Assembly (NCBI GenBank): GCA_004551865.1
Contig: SFPR01000041.1
Location: 1-16,250, forward strand
Source of the DNA: Bacteroidales bacterium
Lineage (GTDB): Bacteria; Bacteroidota; Bacteroidia; Bacteroidales; P3
DNA length: 16,250 nucleotides
Direction of reading: 5' to 3'
The notes below the pieces were generated by a model. That model was not told the DNA's origin, ran no database searches, and saw only the letters and a list, made by a program, of their open reading frames with translations. This document shows, in pieces, positions 6,796-13,209 of this stretch. Each line of letters opens with the position of its first letter. Positions within the stretch are counted from its first letter, which is position 1. The position numbers were made by a program, and so were the translations under genes.

Positions 6796-7278
6796 TTATT
6801 TTTTGAAATCTTCTGCTGATATGGTTATTTCTTTGGGAATGAATTTTGAGACGTCTCTTCCGAATGACAAAATTTCTCTTACGAGTGAGGAAGAGATTGC
6901 TGCATCATCGGGTTTGGTCATAAGAAATACTGTTTCTATATCTTCTGCCAATTCTTGGTTGATTCGGGCTATGTTTCTCTCATATTGAAAATCCGAAGAG
7001 TTTCTTAGTCCTCTCAAAATGTACTTTGCTCCGACTTGTTGGCAGAAATCGACGGTCAAACTGTCGAATGTGACAACTTCAACCTTGTCGTATTTTGCAA
7101 AAGTCTGCTTTATCCATTCTATTCTCTTGTCCAAAGAAAATACGGAGTGCTTTGCCGTATTGCAACCGACGGCTACAATTATTTTGTCGAACATCGGCAA
7201 TGCTCTTTCGACAATGCTTTGATGTCCTTTGGTGATAGGGTCAAAACTTCCGGGGAATAGTGCTGTTTGTTTCTTCAT
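6796..7278 (-). CDS. coaD: Phosphopantetheine adenylyltransferase (CoaD)
   Basis: CoaD adenylylates 4'-phosphopantetheine to dephospho-CoA, the penultimate step of coenzyme A synthesis, in the cytosol as a hexamer. The 160-residue protein has the full nucleotidyltransferase signature: FPGSFDPITKGHQSI (8-22) with the T-x-G-H motif at 16-19, YILRGLRNSSDFQYERNIARIN (86-107), a hydrophobic ETVFLMTKPDDAAISSSLVREI stretch (115-136) with the ISSS motif, and normal length. It lies 3 bp behind the PorT-like barrel gene and 9 bp before the flavin reductase gene, so it depends on an upstream promoter, most likely the one ahead of the trmH-like gene. Confidence 0.97.
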   Translation of the reverse strand: MKKQTALFPGSFDPITKGHQSIVERALPMFDKIIVAVGCNTAKHSVFSLDKRIEWIKQTFAKYDKVEVVTFDSLTVDFCQQVGAKYILRGLRNSSDFQYERNIARINQELAEDIETVFLMTKPDDAAISSSLVREILSFGRDVSKFIPKEITISAEDFKK

Positions 7279-7281
7279 GTG

Positions 7282-8013
7282 TCAGTATGATGTTCTGTTA
7301 ATATTTCGGTCTAACTCCTTGCTGCTACGTTCGTTCAGCATATAGATGAAGCGAAAGCTCAAATAGTTGTTTTTGAAATCTCTACTCCACGATTTGTATT
7401 CTTGTGTGCCTGCAGGGTATCCGTTGTAAAACCATACGTCTTTCCTTATCGGAATGAGCGAGTATTGGTATCGGAAACTAAATTTGAGCTTTTCCCAAAT
7501 TTTGAAGCGGATTTCGGCAACTATGTCTATGTCATTTTTTAAGAAAGCGGGGGTCGGAGGATAGTCAAACGGACGTTCAAAACCACTGATTACCTCTTCG
7601 GGCAGTCCCCAGTCTTCTTTTATTTTGATAAGTCTGCCATATTGCAAGCCGAGACCAAAAGTCCAGCCGCCTTTTGTGTCTATGAAGTGAAGCATAAGGG
7701 GAATGTCGATATAAGAAAGGGTTGTCTTATAGGCAAAAGGGTCGAGTGTTTCTCTTGCTCCCCGTTGCGAGAAAAGGATTTCCAAACTTGCCTGCCAGCC
7801 TTGGTAAGGGCGTTTCATGTCAAAGGGAACCATGAGACCCAAACCTGCCTGTGGTGCAACTTTCTTGTACCCATAGACTTCGTCTCCGTCAATTTGCGCA
7901 AGGTTGAAGCCGAGTACGGTGTAGGCTTTGAAGATTTGTGCATGCGTTTGAAGCGAAAGTGCAGACAATACGATAATGCCTGTCAGTATGTTGATGATTT
8001 TCTTTTTTGTCAT
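7282..8013 (-). CDS. PorT-like outer-membrane beta-barrel protein
   Basis: This 243-residue protein has a signal peptide (MTKKKIINILTGIIVLSAL, probable cleavage after THA at about 25). A barrel-like body follows, with repeated strand-turn patterns: YTVLGFNLAQIDGDEVYGYKK (31-51), APQAGLGLMVPF (53-64), WQASLEILFSQRGARE (73-88), LSYIDIPLMLHF (99-110), WTFGLGLQYGRLI (117-129), LKFSFRYQYSLIPIRKD (176-192) and NNYLSFRFIYML (216-227). The arrangement with a PLML strand and a GLG strand is typical of Bacteroidota PorT/outer-membrane-barrel (PF13568-type) proteins. A short hydrophilic tail of about 16 residues follows the last strand. Function is unknown. It sits between tex (14 bp) and coaD (3 bp) in a housekeeping operon. 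Confidence 0.8.
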   Translation of the reverse strand: MTKKKIINILTGIIVLSALSLQTHAQIFKAYTVLGFNLAQIDGDEVYGYKKVAPQAGLGLMVPFDMKRPYQGWQASLEILFSQRGARETLDPFAYKTTLSYIDIPLMLHFIDTKGGWTFGLGLQYGRLIKIKEDWGLPEEVISGFERPFDYPPTPAFLKNDIDIVAEIRFKIWEKLKFSFRYQYSLIPIRKDVWFYNGYPAGTQEYKSWSRDFKNNYLSFRFIYMLNERSSKELDRNINRTSY

Positions 8014-8027
8014 ATCGGTTTGTCGAG

Positions 8028-10244
8028 TTATTGTTTCATTTTTGATTTGATACTCTTTGTTTTCTCATTTGTTTCGGGCAACATGGAAAGTGAAATCCTC
8101 TTTTTTAGGTAATCCACTTCGCTTACTCTTACTTTGATACGCTGACCGATTTGCAATACATCGTTCACATCGGAAACGAAATCTTCGCTTATGTTGCTTA
8201 TGTGCAACAATCCGTCTGTGTGTACGCCCAAATCAATAAACGCTCCGAAAGCTGTTATATTGCTTACCCTGCCATAGAGCCACTGATTGACGTAAAGCTG
8301 TTCTATGGTGTCGATTGAGTTGTCGTATTCCTGCTCCGAGAACATTGTCCTGCTTTCTCTGCCGTGGTTTGCGAGTTCTTGCATGATGTCATTGAGCGTC
8401 GGCAGTCCGCAGTCTTTGCTTATGTAGCGTTCAATCTTTACATTGTTGCGAGCGTCCTTGTGTTCTATAAGTTCTTTCACCGTACAATGAGCGTCTTTTG
8501 CCATTTGTTCCACAAGAGAGTAGCGTTCGGGGTGAACTGCTGTTGTATCCAACGGATTGTCAGAGGCTTTTACTCTCAAAAAACCTGCTGCCTGCTCAAA
8601 GGCTTTTGCTCCGAAACGTTTGACTTGCAGTAATTCTTTTCGGGAACGAAAAGCCCCGTGAGTGTTTCGATATTCCACTATGTTTTTTGCAAGAGAAGAG
8701 CCTATTCCGGAGACGTATGAGAGTAATTTTGGGCTGGCTGTATTGAGTTCTACGCCTACCGAATTGACGCAACTTATGACCTGATTGTTTAAGCTCTCTT
8801 CCAAAAGTGCTTGATTGACATCGTGTTGATACTGACCTACGCCAATGGATTTTGGATCTATCTTTATAAGTTCTGCCAACGGGTCTTGCATTCGGCGACC
8901 TATGCTTACAGCACCTCTGACGGTGATGTCATAATCGCCAAGTTCCTCAATGGCAATGTCCGAAGCCGAATAGACCGAAGCACCGTCTTCGTTCACCATA
9001 CTGATTATAGGTTTTGTGTCAAGGTTTGCTTCTTTCACTAACTTCAAGGTCTCTTTTGATGCCGTGCCGTTACCGATTGCAATCGCCTGAACATCAAATT
9101 GTTTAACCCATACACTTAGTTGTTCTTTTGCTTTTTCGCTTTGAGATAGGTAGATGACGTTGTGATACAGCAACTTGCCTTGTGCATCTAAGCATACGCA
9201 CTTGCAGCCTGTTCTAAATCCCGGGTCGATAGCCAATACTCTCTTTTCGCCCAAAGGAGGGGATAAAAGAAGCTGTCGCAAGTTCTTGGCAAAGACTTCA
9301 ACAGCCACTTTGTCGGCTTTGTCCTTCAATTCGTTACGTAGTTCTGTCTGAAGAGATGGTTCAAGCAGGCGTTTGTAGCAATCTCTTGCCGCAAGCTCTT
9401 TCTGATTGCTGCAACTGCCCGACTTTTTTCGCCTTACGCATCTTGCCACAAGGAAGTCTTCGGCTTTTTCATCGTCCGAGGGCTTGATTGAAAGGCGTAT
9501 ATTACCTGCTTTTTCTTCCCTGAAATAAGCCAAAATCCTATGTGAGGGGGCGGCGAGTGCGTACTCGTTTTTGTAAGACGGCGTTTCATTTTTGCAAAAC
9601 GCCGTTTTGTCCGACTGAAACGGCGTTTTATCGTCGTGAAATGCCGTTTTATTTTTGCTATTCTTAGTCTCTGTGGCACAGATAGTTGCATATCGTTTGA
9701 AATACTCCCTCATTGCAGAGCGGATTGAGGCATTTTCGTTGATGTTTGCTGCAACTATATCTCTTGCACCTTCCAATGCTTCCTGCACACTGCCGACTTG
9801 CTTTGACAAGGCAACGAGTTCTTTTGCTCGTTTGTCAATGTCGCAATCCGCTTCCTTTAGTATCAAATCTGCAAGGGGTTGCAAACCTTTTTGTTTGGCA
9901 ATTTCGGCTCTTGTTTTCCTTTTTGGCTTAAACGGAAGGTACAAATCTTCTAACTCCGACAAGGTTTCAGCTTTCTTAATGTCAGACTTTAATTCATTAG
10001 TCAGAAGACCTTGTTTATCAATGCTTTCTATTATTGTTTTACGTCTTGACTCCAACAGACTTAGTTCCTCACTGCGTTTCTTGACTCGGGAAATCATAAC
10101 CTCATTCATACAGTCGGTTGCTTCCTTTCGATAACGTGCAATGAAGGCAACACTACAATCTTCACCAATCAGGCGTAACACATTCTCAACCGCCCAAACC
10201 TTCAACCCGATCTCCCTTGCAATCCTTTCAGAAAACTCTCTCAT
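8028..10244 (-). CDS. tex: Tex-family S1 RNA-binding protein with inserted peptide repeat
   Basis: Tex is a conserved cytosolic nucleic-acid-binding protein linked to transcription and RNA metabolism. The 738 residues show the expected order: helical N-terminal region with YRKEATDCMNEV (38-49), ELEDLYLPFKPKRKTRAEIAK (97-117), a YqgF/RNase H-like domain (VLAIDPGFRTGCK 336-348, GNGTASKET 391-399, DGASVYSAS 420-428), a helix-hairpin-helix region (NSVGVELNTAS 494-504, GIGSSLAKNIVEYR 513-526), and a C-terminal S1 domain (GRVSNITAFGAFIDLGVHTDG 658-678 to about 722). The odd part is residues 191-231. Here the family normally has a conserved K-x-x-x-GKE...DYFD segment before PSHR; this protein instead has four tandem seven-residue units (KTAF, KTPF, KTAF, ETPS) encoded by the palindromic array, making the segment roughly 16 residues longer. 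The frame is intact, so the gene is probably functional. Neighbours: 21 bp after the trmH-like gene, 14 bp before the barrel gene. Confidence 0.95.
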   Translation of the reverse strand: MREFSERIAREIGLKVWAVENVLRLIGEDCSVAFIARYRKEATDCMNEVMISRVKKRSEELSLLESRRKTIIESIDKQGLLTNELKSDIKKAETLSELEDLYLPFKPKRKTRAEIAKQKGLQPLADLILKEADCDIDKRAKELVALSKQVGSVQEALEGARDIVAANINENASIRSAMREYFKRYATICATETKNSKNKTAFHDDKTPFQSDKTAFCKNETPSYKNEYALAAPSHRILAYFREEKAGNIRLSIKPSDDEKAEDFLVARCVRRKKSGSCSNQKELAARDCYKRLLEPSLQTELRNELKDKADKVAVEVFAKNLRQLLLSPPLGEKRVLAIDPGFRTGCKCVCLDAQGKLLYHNVIYLSQSEKAKEQLSVWVKQFDVQAIAIGNGTASKETLKLVKEANLDTKPIISMVNEDGASVYSASDIAIEELGDYDITVRGAVSIGRRMQDPLAELIKIDPKSIGVGQYQHDVNQALLEESLNNQVISCVNSVGVELNTASPKLLSYVSGIGSSLAKNIVEYRNTHGAFRSRKELLQVKRFGAKAFEQAAGFLRVKASDNPLDTTAVHPERYSLVEQMAKDAHCTVKELIEHKDARNNVKIERYISKDCGLPTLNDIMQELANHGRESRTMFSEQEYDNSIDTIEQLYVNQWLYGRVSNITAFGAFIDLGVHTDGLLHISNISEDFVSDVNDVLQIGQRIKVRVSEVDYLKKRISLSMLPETNEKTKSIKSKMKQ
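9575..9650. repeat. Four-core palindromic array inside tex, exact 21-bp period
   Basis: Cores at 9575 (AAGACGGCGTTTC), 9596 (AAAACGCCGTTTT), 9617 (GAAACGGCGTTTT) and 9638 (GAAATGCCGTTTT) are spaced exactly 21 bp apart, separated by unrelated 8-bp spacers. Any neighbouring pair can form a stem of about 12 bp with a 10-nt loop. Read in the tex frame (minus strand) the core gives AAA-ACG-GCG-TTT or AAA-ACG-CCG-TTT, that is KTAF or KTPF depending only on the central base. The array replaces a conserved stretch of the Tex protein. Confidence 0.9.
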
Positions 10245-10265
10245 TTGCAGAAAATTATATTTTGT

Positions 10266-10964
10266 TTATTCAAACAATCGTTTAAGTATTTCTTTTTCGA
10301 CTTTGTCGCTGTGGCGAATGGAGTGTTTTGCCCATTTTATGAGAGTGTCCAAGCGTCTTTGTTCATTTAATCTATAGTTTATCTCTGATGCTCTGAGGCG
10401 TTCGGTAAGAGAGTACATTGTAATGGCTGCACTGACAGAAATATTGTAGCTTTCGGTAAATCCGTACATCGGTATTTTCATACAAATGTCCGCCATACTT
10501 TTGGCAAGTGGTGAAAGCCCTTCTTTTTCGGTGCCGAACATGATTGCAAGCGGCTTATCAATCGGAATTTCGGGCAGAGAAACGTCTTTTTCGGCAGGAA
10601 GAGTTGCAACAAGTGTGTATCCGTCTGCTTTTAACTTAGACAAGCAATCGGCAGTGTTGTTTTCGTTGCGGTTGAAGCGGTGAAGGTCCAACCAGTTGTT
10701 TGCTCCGAGAGCTACATCGGGGTTGAGGACATAGTCGTTATTGTTCTCGATGACGAAAATTTGTTGAACACCGAGACATTCTGCCGTTCTGAGTACCGCA
10801 GAGGCGTTTTGTGGCTGATAAATATTCTCGAGAACTATGCTCAAATGGTCGGTTCTTTGCTCAATTACTTTTTCAAACAGCTCTGTTCTGCTTGGTGAAA
10901 TCATCTCGCACAGCGTTTTGTAATATTGTCGCTTCTGTTCAAAATTCAAATCTTTCAAGTTCAT
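10266..10964 (-). CDS. trmH: SpoU/TrmH-family RNA 2'-O-methyltransferase
   Basis: This 232-residue SPOUT-class enzyme would transfer a methyl group from S-adenosylmethionine to a ribose 2'-OH in RNA, most likely tRNA Gm18 if it is a true TrmH. The three family motifs are present: motif 1 NIYQPQNASAVLRTAECLGV (47-66, with N53 and catalytic-type R59), motif 2 LAIMFGTEKEGLS (139-151), and motif 3 IPMYGFTESYNISVSAAITMY (164-184), which forms the SAM-binding knot. A C-terminal helical extension (about 186-232) rich in basic residues fits tRNA-binding TrmH members rather than the larger RlmB. The start is the ATG at 10964. It is the first gene of the five-gene minus-strand operon. Other SpoU subfamilies (TrmL or RlmB-like) are possible but motif 3 and length argue for TrmH. 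Confidence 0.85.
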   Translation of the reverse strand: MNLKDLNFEQKRQYYKTLCEMISPSRTELFEKVIEQRTDHLSIVLENIYQPQNASAVLRTAECLGVQQIFVIENNNDYVLNPDVALGANNWLDLHRFNRNENNTADCLSKLKADGYTLVATLPAEKDVSLPEIPIDKPLAIMFGTEKEGLSPLAKSMADICMKIPMYGFTESYNISVSAAITMYSLTERLRASEINYRLNEQRRLDTLIKWAKHSIRHSDKVEKEILKRLFE

Positions 10965-10998
10965 CTTGTCAAATCTTTATTATCAAAGTTCTAAGCCG

Positions 10999-11006
10999 CA
11001 AAATTA
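10999..11006 (-). promoter_or_regulatory. Possible -7 box for the trmH-tex-coaD operon
   Basis: Minus-strand TAATTTTG at 11006 down to 10999 matches TAnnTTTG, 34 bp upstream of the first start codon. No TTTG is found at the expected -33 distance, so support rests on one element plus its position and its similarity to the box ahead of yebC. Confidence 0.38.
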
Positions 11007-11037
11007 AACAATCTATTCGGATATAAGAGCTTTTTTG

Positions 11038-11057
11038 ACGGCTTAAAACGCCGTTTT
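11038..11057. repeat. Single palindromic-repeat core within a small hairpin
   Basis: AAAACGCCGTTTT (11045-11057) is a perfect copy of the 13-bp core. ACGGC at 11038-11042 pairs with GCCGT at 11050-11054 around a seven-base loop, and a T-rich stretch follows on the plus strand. It looks like a terminator in shape, but no plus-strand gene upstream would need one. Confidence 0.6.
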
Positions 11058-11349
11058 TCTTGTCTTTTTGCTTTCTTGAATTGGCAAAAATGTGTTTTAA
11101 TAGTTTGTTTACTGCTTTTCAAATTGCTGTGAGCTATATATATTATTGTGTATTGAGAGATGGTCTTCTCGTTTGATTAAAAAAAAAGTCTTTGTTGCGT
11201 TGATTGGGTTTTTGGGATTGTTTTTGTCAAAACGAATAATTATTGCAATTTCTTTGTTTATTTGTGTTACAAAAATGAATTGTCAATATGTTTAACTCTT
11301 GTTTTATTGAGCTGTTTTTGTGCCTTTTGACCTGAATTATTGGGATTTG

Positions 11350-11390
11350 TTTTGTCGGTTCAAAAAAATGTTGTAATTTTACCGACCAAA
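11350..11390. promoter_or_regulatory. Inverted repeat bracketing the recJ promoter (operator candidate)
   Basis: TTTTGTCGGT (11350-11359) and ACCGACCAAA (11381-11390) are inverted copies matching at 9 of 10 positions, with centres about 31 bp (three helical turns) apart. The left arm covers the -33 element and the right arm begins in the last base of the -7 box. The position suits a dimeric repressor or looped operator. No candidate regulator gene lies in the window. Confidence 0.4.
11351..11381 (+). promoter_or_regulatory. Bacteroidota-type promoter for recJ
   Basis: TTTG (11351-11354), exactly 19 bp, then TAATTTTA (11374-11381), which misses the TAnnTTTG consensus only at the last base. 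Transcription would start around 11388, giving a leader of only about 11 nt before the ATG at 11399. Confidence 0.55.
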
Positions 11391-11398
11391 TAAGTAGA

Positions 11399-13174
11399 AT
11401 GGAAAAGCGCTGGACGATAAAACAAAAGGGTGATAGTGAGTTGATTGGAGCTTTGGCAAGGAGGCTTTGCCCTATTGAAAACGCCACAAGAGATGAGTTT
11501 CGCACCTATGAAATAGTTGCATCTCTTCTTGTGCAGAGGGGTATATGCAGCTATGAGGAAGCAGAAAAATTCTTTCGTCCTAAGTATGAGCATTTGCACG
11601 ATTCTTTCCTTATAAACGACATGGAAAAGGCTGTGGAAAGAATAATGCTTGCAATAAAGGCAGAAGAAAAGATTTTGGTTTACGGAGATTATGATGTGGA
11701 CGGAACTTCTGCCGTGGCATTGGTTTATTCCTATCTCGAAAAGTTTTATACAGAAATAGATTTCTACATACCCGACCGATATAAGGAGGGTTATGGTGTG
11801 TCGTTTCAAGGTGTCGATTGGGCAGATGAAAATGATTTTAAGTTGATTATTTGCCTTGATTGCGGCATAAAGGCTCATAAGGAAATTGCATACGCCAAAC
11901 AAAAAGGTATAGACTTTATTGTGTGTGACCACCATCTTCCTTCGGATACTCTGCCTGAGGCATGGGCGGTATTGGACCCGAAGAGGTGTGATTCCAATTA
12001 TCCTTATAAGGAATTGAGCGGCTGTGGTATAGGCTTTAAATTGGTGTCGGCTTTGCAGAGAGAGAGAAATCTGCCATTTGACGACTTGTTGGAGTATTTG
12101 GATTTGGTCGCAATAAGCATTGCAGCCGATGTTGTGCCGCTCACAGGCGAGAACAGAGTGTTGGCATATTATGGTTTGAAGAAGATAAATCGTTGTCCGA
12201 GAATAGGCTTGGAAGCTATTTTGGCTTCGAGCAACGTAAAACATGAGAACAACAACGGCAAACTTTATTTCAACAGGGAATTGACGCTTTCTGACTTGGT
12301 ATTTCTGATTGGTCCGAGGATAAACGCAGCCGGCAGAATGGAAAGCGGCAGGCTTTCGGTACAACTTCTCAAAGCCAAGAATGCCACAGAGGCAAAAGAA
12401 GCGGCAGAAAAGATTGAGAAGCATAACAGAGCCAGAAAGGAAAAAGACAAAAAAACAACCAAGGAGGCTTTTGAAACTCTCGAAAGAGACGCTTCTCTCA
12501 AAGAAAAGAAAGCGATAGTGGTGGTAAACGACAACTGGCACAAAGGGGTGATAGGTATAGTTGCTTCAAGATTGGTCGAAAGATATTATAAGCCCACAAT
12601 AGTTTTTTCTTTTAATGATGATGACAATCTTATCACCGGTTCGGCTCGCAGTGTCAAGGATTTTGACATCTATTCTGTTATAGAGAGTTGTTCACATTTG
12701 CTTACGCACTTCGGAGGACATAAGTTTGCAGCAGGATTGAGCCTAAAACCGGAGAATTTGCAAGAGTTTACAGAGCTATTTGAGCAGAAGGTGAGCGAAA
12801 ATATCACGGAAACTCAAACTATCCCCGAGATTGACATAGATTTGGAAATCAATTTGAGAGACATAACTCAGCGGTTATTCAGAATATTGAGACAATTTGC
12901 TCCTTTCGGACCTGAAAATAATGTTCCGATATTCTCTTCCACCCATCTGATAGGTACTGATGAAATAAGGATTGTGGGTTCTAATCATTTGAAGTTGTCT
13001 GTAGTTTCACGAGAAGTTCCTTCCTATCCATACAAATGTATAGGTTTCGGAATGGGTGAGCATTTTGACAAAATAAGAAACGGATACACTTTCGATATTT
13101 GCTATCAGATAGATGAGAATACGTTTAATGGTCAGACTTATTTGCAACTCAATTTGAAAGATCTTCATTTTTGA
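11399..13174 (+). CDS. recJ: Single-stranded-DNA-specific exonuclease RecJ
   Basis: RecJ degrades single-stranded DNA 5' to 3' in recombinational and mismatch repair. This 591-residue protein shows the DHH-family motifs in order: ILVYGDYDVDGTSA (92-105), LDCG (153-156), CDHHLPSD (176-183, the DHH motif), SGCGIGFKLVSAL (207-219), and DLVAISIAADVVPL (235-248). The RecJ-type GPRINAAGRM (305-314), then the DHHA1 domain with KGVIGIVASRLVE (382-394), GSARSVKDFDIYSVI (414-428) and GGHKFAAGL (439-447) follow. The C-terminal 120 residues form the OB-fold region (FRILRQFAPFGPENNVPIF 494-512 onward). Length is normal and all metal-binding acidic/His motifs are present, so it should be active. It is the first plus-strand gene after the divergent region; ettA begins 35 bp after it. 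Confidence 0.97.
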   Translation: MEKRWTIKQKGDSELIGALARRLCPIENATRDEFRTYEIVASLLVQRGICSYEEAEKFFRPKYEHLHDSFLINDMEKAVERIMLAIKAEEKILVYGDYDVDGTSAVALVYSYLEKFYTEIDFYIPDRYKEGYGVSFQGVDWADENDFKLIICLDCGIKAHKEIAYAKQKGIDFIVCDHHLPSDTLPEAWAVLDPKRCDSNYPYKELSGCGIGFKLVSALQRERNLPFDDLLEYLDLVAISIAADVVPLTGENRVLAYYGLKKINRCPRIGLEAILASSNVKHENNNGKLYFNRELTLSDLVFLIGPRINAAGRMESGRLSVQLLKAKNATEAKEAAEKIEKHNRARKEKDKKTTKEAFETLERDASLKEKKAIVVVNDNWHKGVIGIVASRLVERYYKPTIVFSFNDDDNLITGSARSVKDFDIYSVIESCSHLLTHFGGHKFAAGLSLKPENLQEFTELFEQKVSENITETQTIPEIDIDLEINLRDITQRLFRILRQFAPFGPENNVPIFSSTHLIGTDEIRIVGSNHLKLSVVSREVPSYPYKCIGFGMGEHFDKIRNGYTFDICYQIDENTFNGQTYLQLNLKDLHF

Positions 13175-13209
13175 CGAACTAAACATACAAACAAAAAGAT
13201 TGAAATACA

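Larger units (their letters stand above)
10965..11398. other. 434-bp divergent intergenic region between trmH-like gene and recJ
   Basis: This AT-rich stretch separates the two outward-facing operons. It holds a probable -7 box for the minus operon (10999-11006), one palindromic-repeat core inside a small hairpin (11038-11057), and the recJ promoter with an overlapping inverted repeat (11350-11390). Between about 11060 and 11340 I see no ORF longer than a few codons, no tRNA-like fold and no clear promoter. A small RNA cannot be excluded. Confidence 0.6.

Noticed and set aside
9575..9650. CRISPR array
   Set aside because: Regular repeats with variable spacers suggested one, but 13-bp palindromic cores and 8-bp spacers are far too short, the array is coding, and there are no cas genes.
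9434..9691. Minus-strand frame with a KRRF repeat (85 residues)
   Set aside because: It is an alternative frame of the palindromic array inside tex. The repeat is open in every frame, so an open frame here carries no evidence of coding; the Tex frame is the real one.
11060..11340. tRNA, riboswitch or small RNA gene in the long intergenic region
   Set aside because: I could find no cloverleaf, TTCGANNC-type arm, or stable structured element. The sequence is simply AT-rich, although a small RNA cannot be ruled out by eye.
11360..12541. 393-codon open frame on the minus strand opposite recJ
   Set aside because: It lies antisense to recJ, whose DHH motifs are intact. Its translation is low in recognisable motifs and shows the Cys/Phe/His-rich composition typical of reverse-strand shadows.
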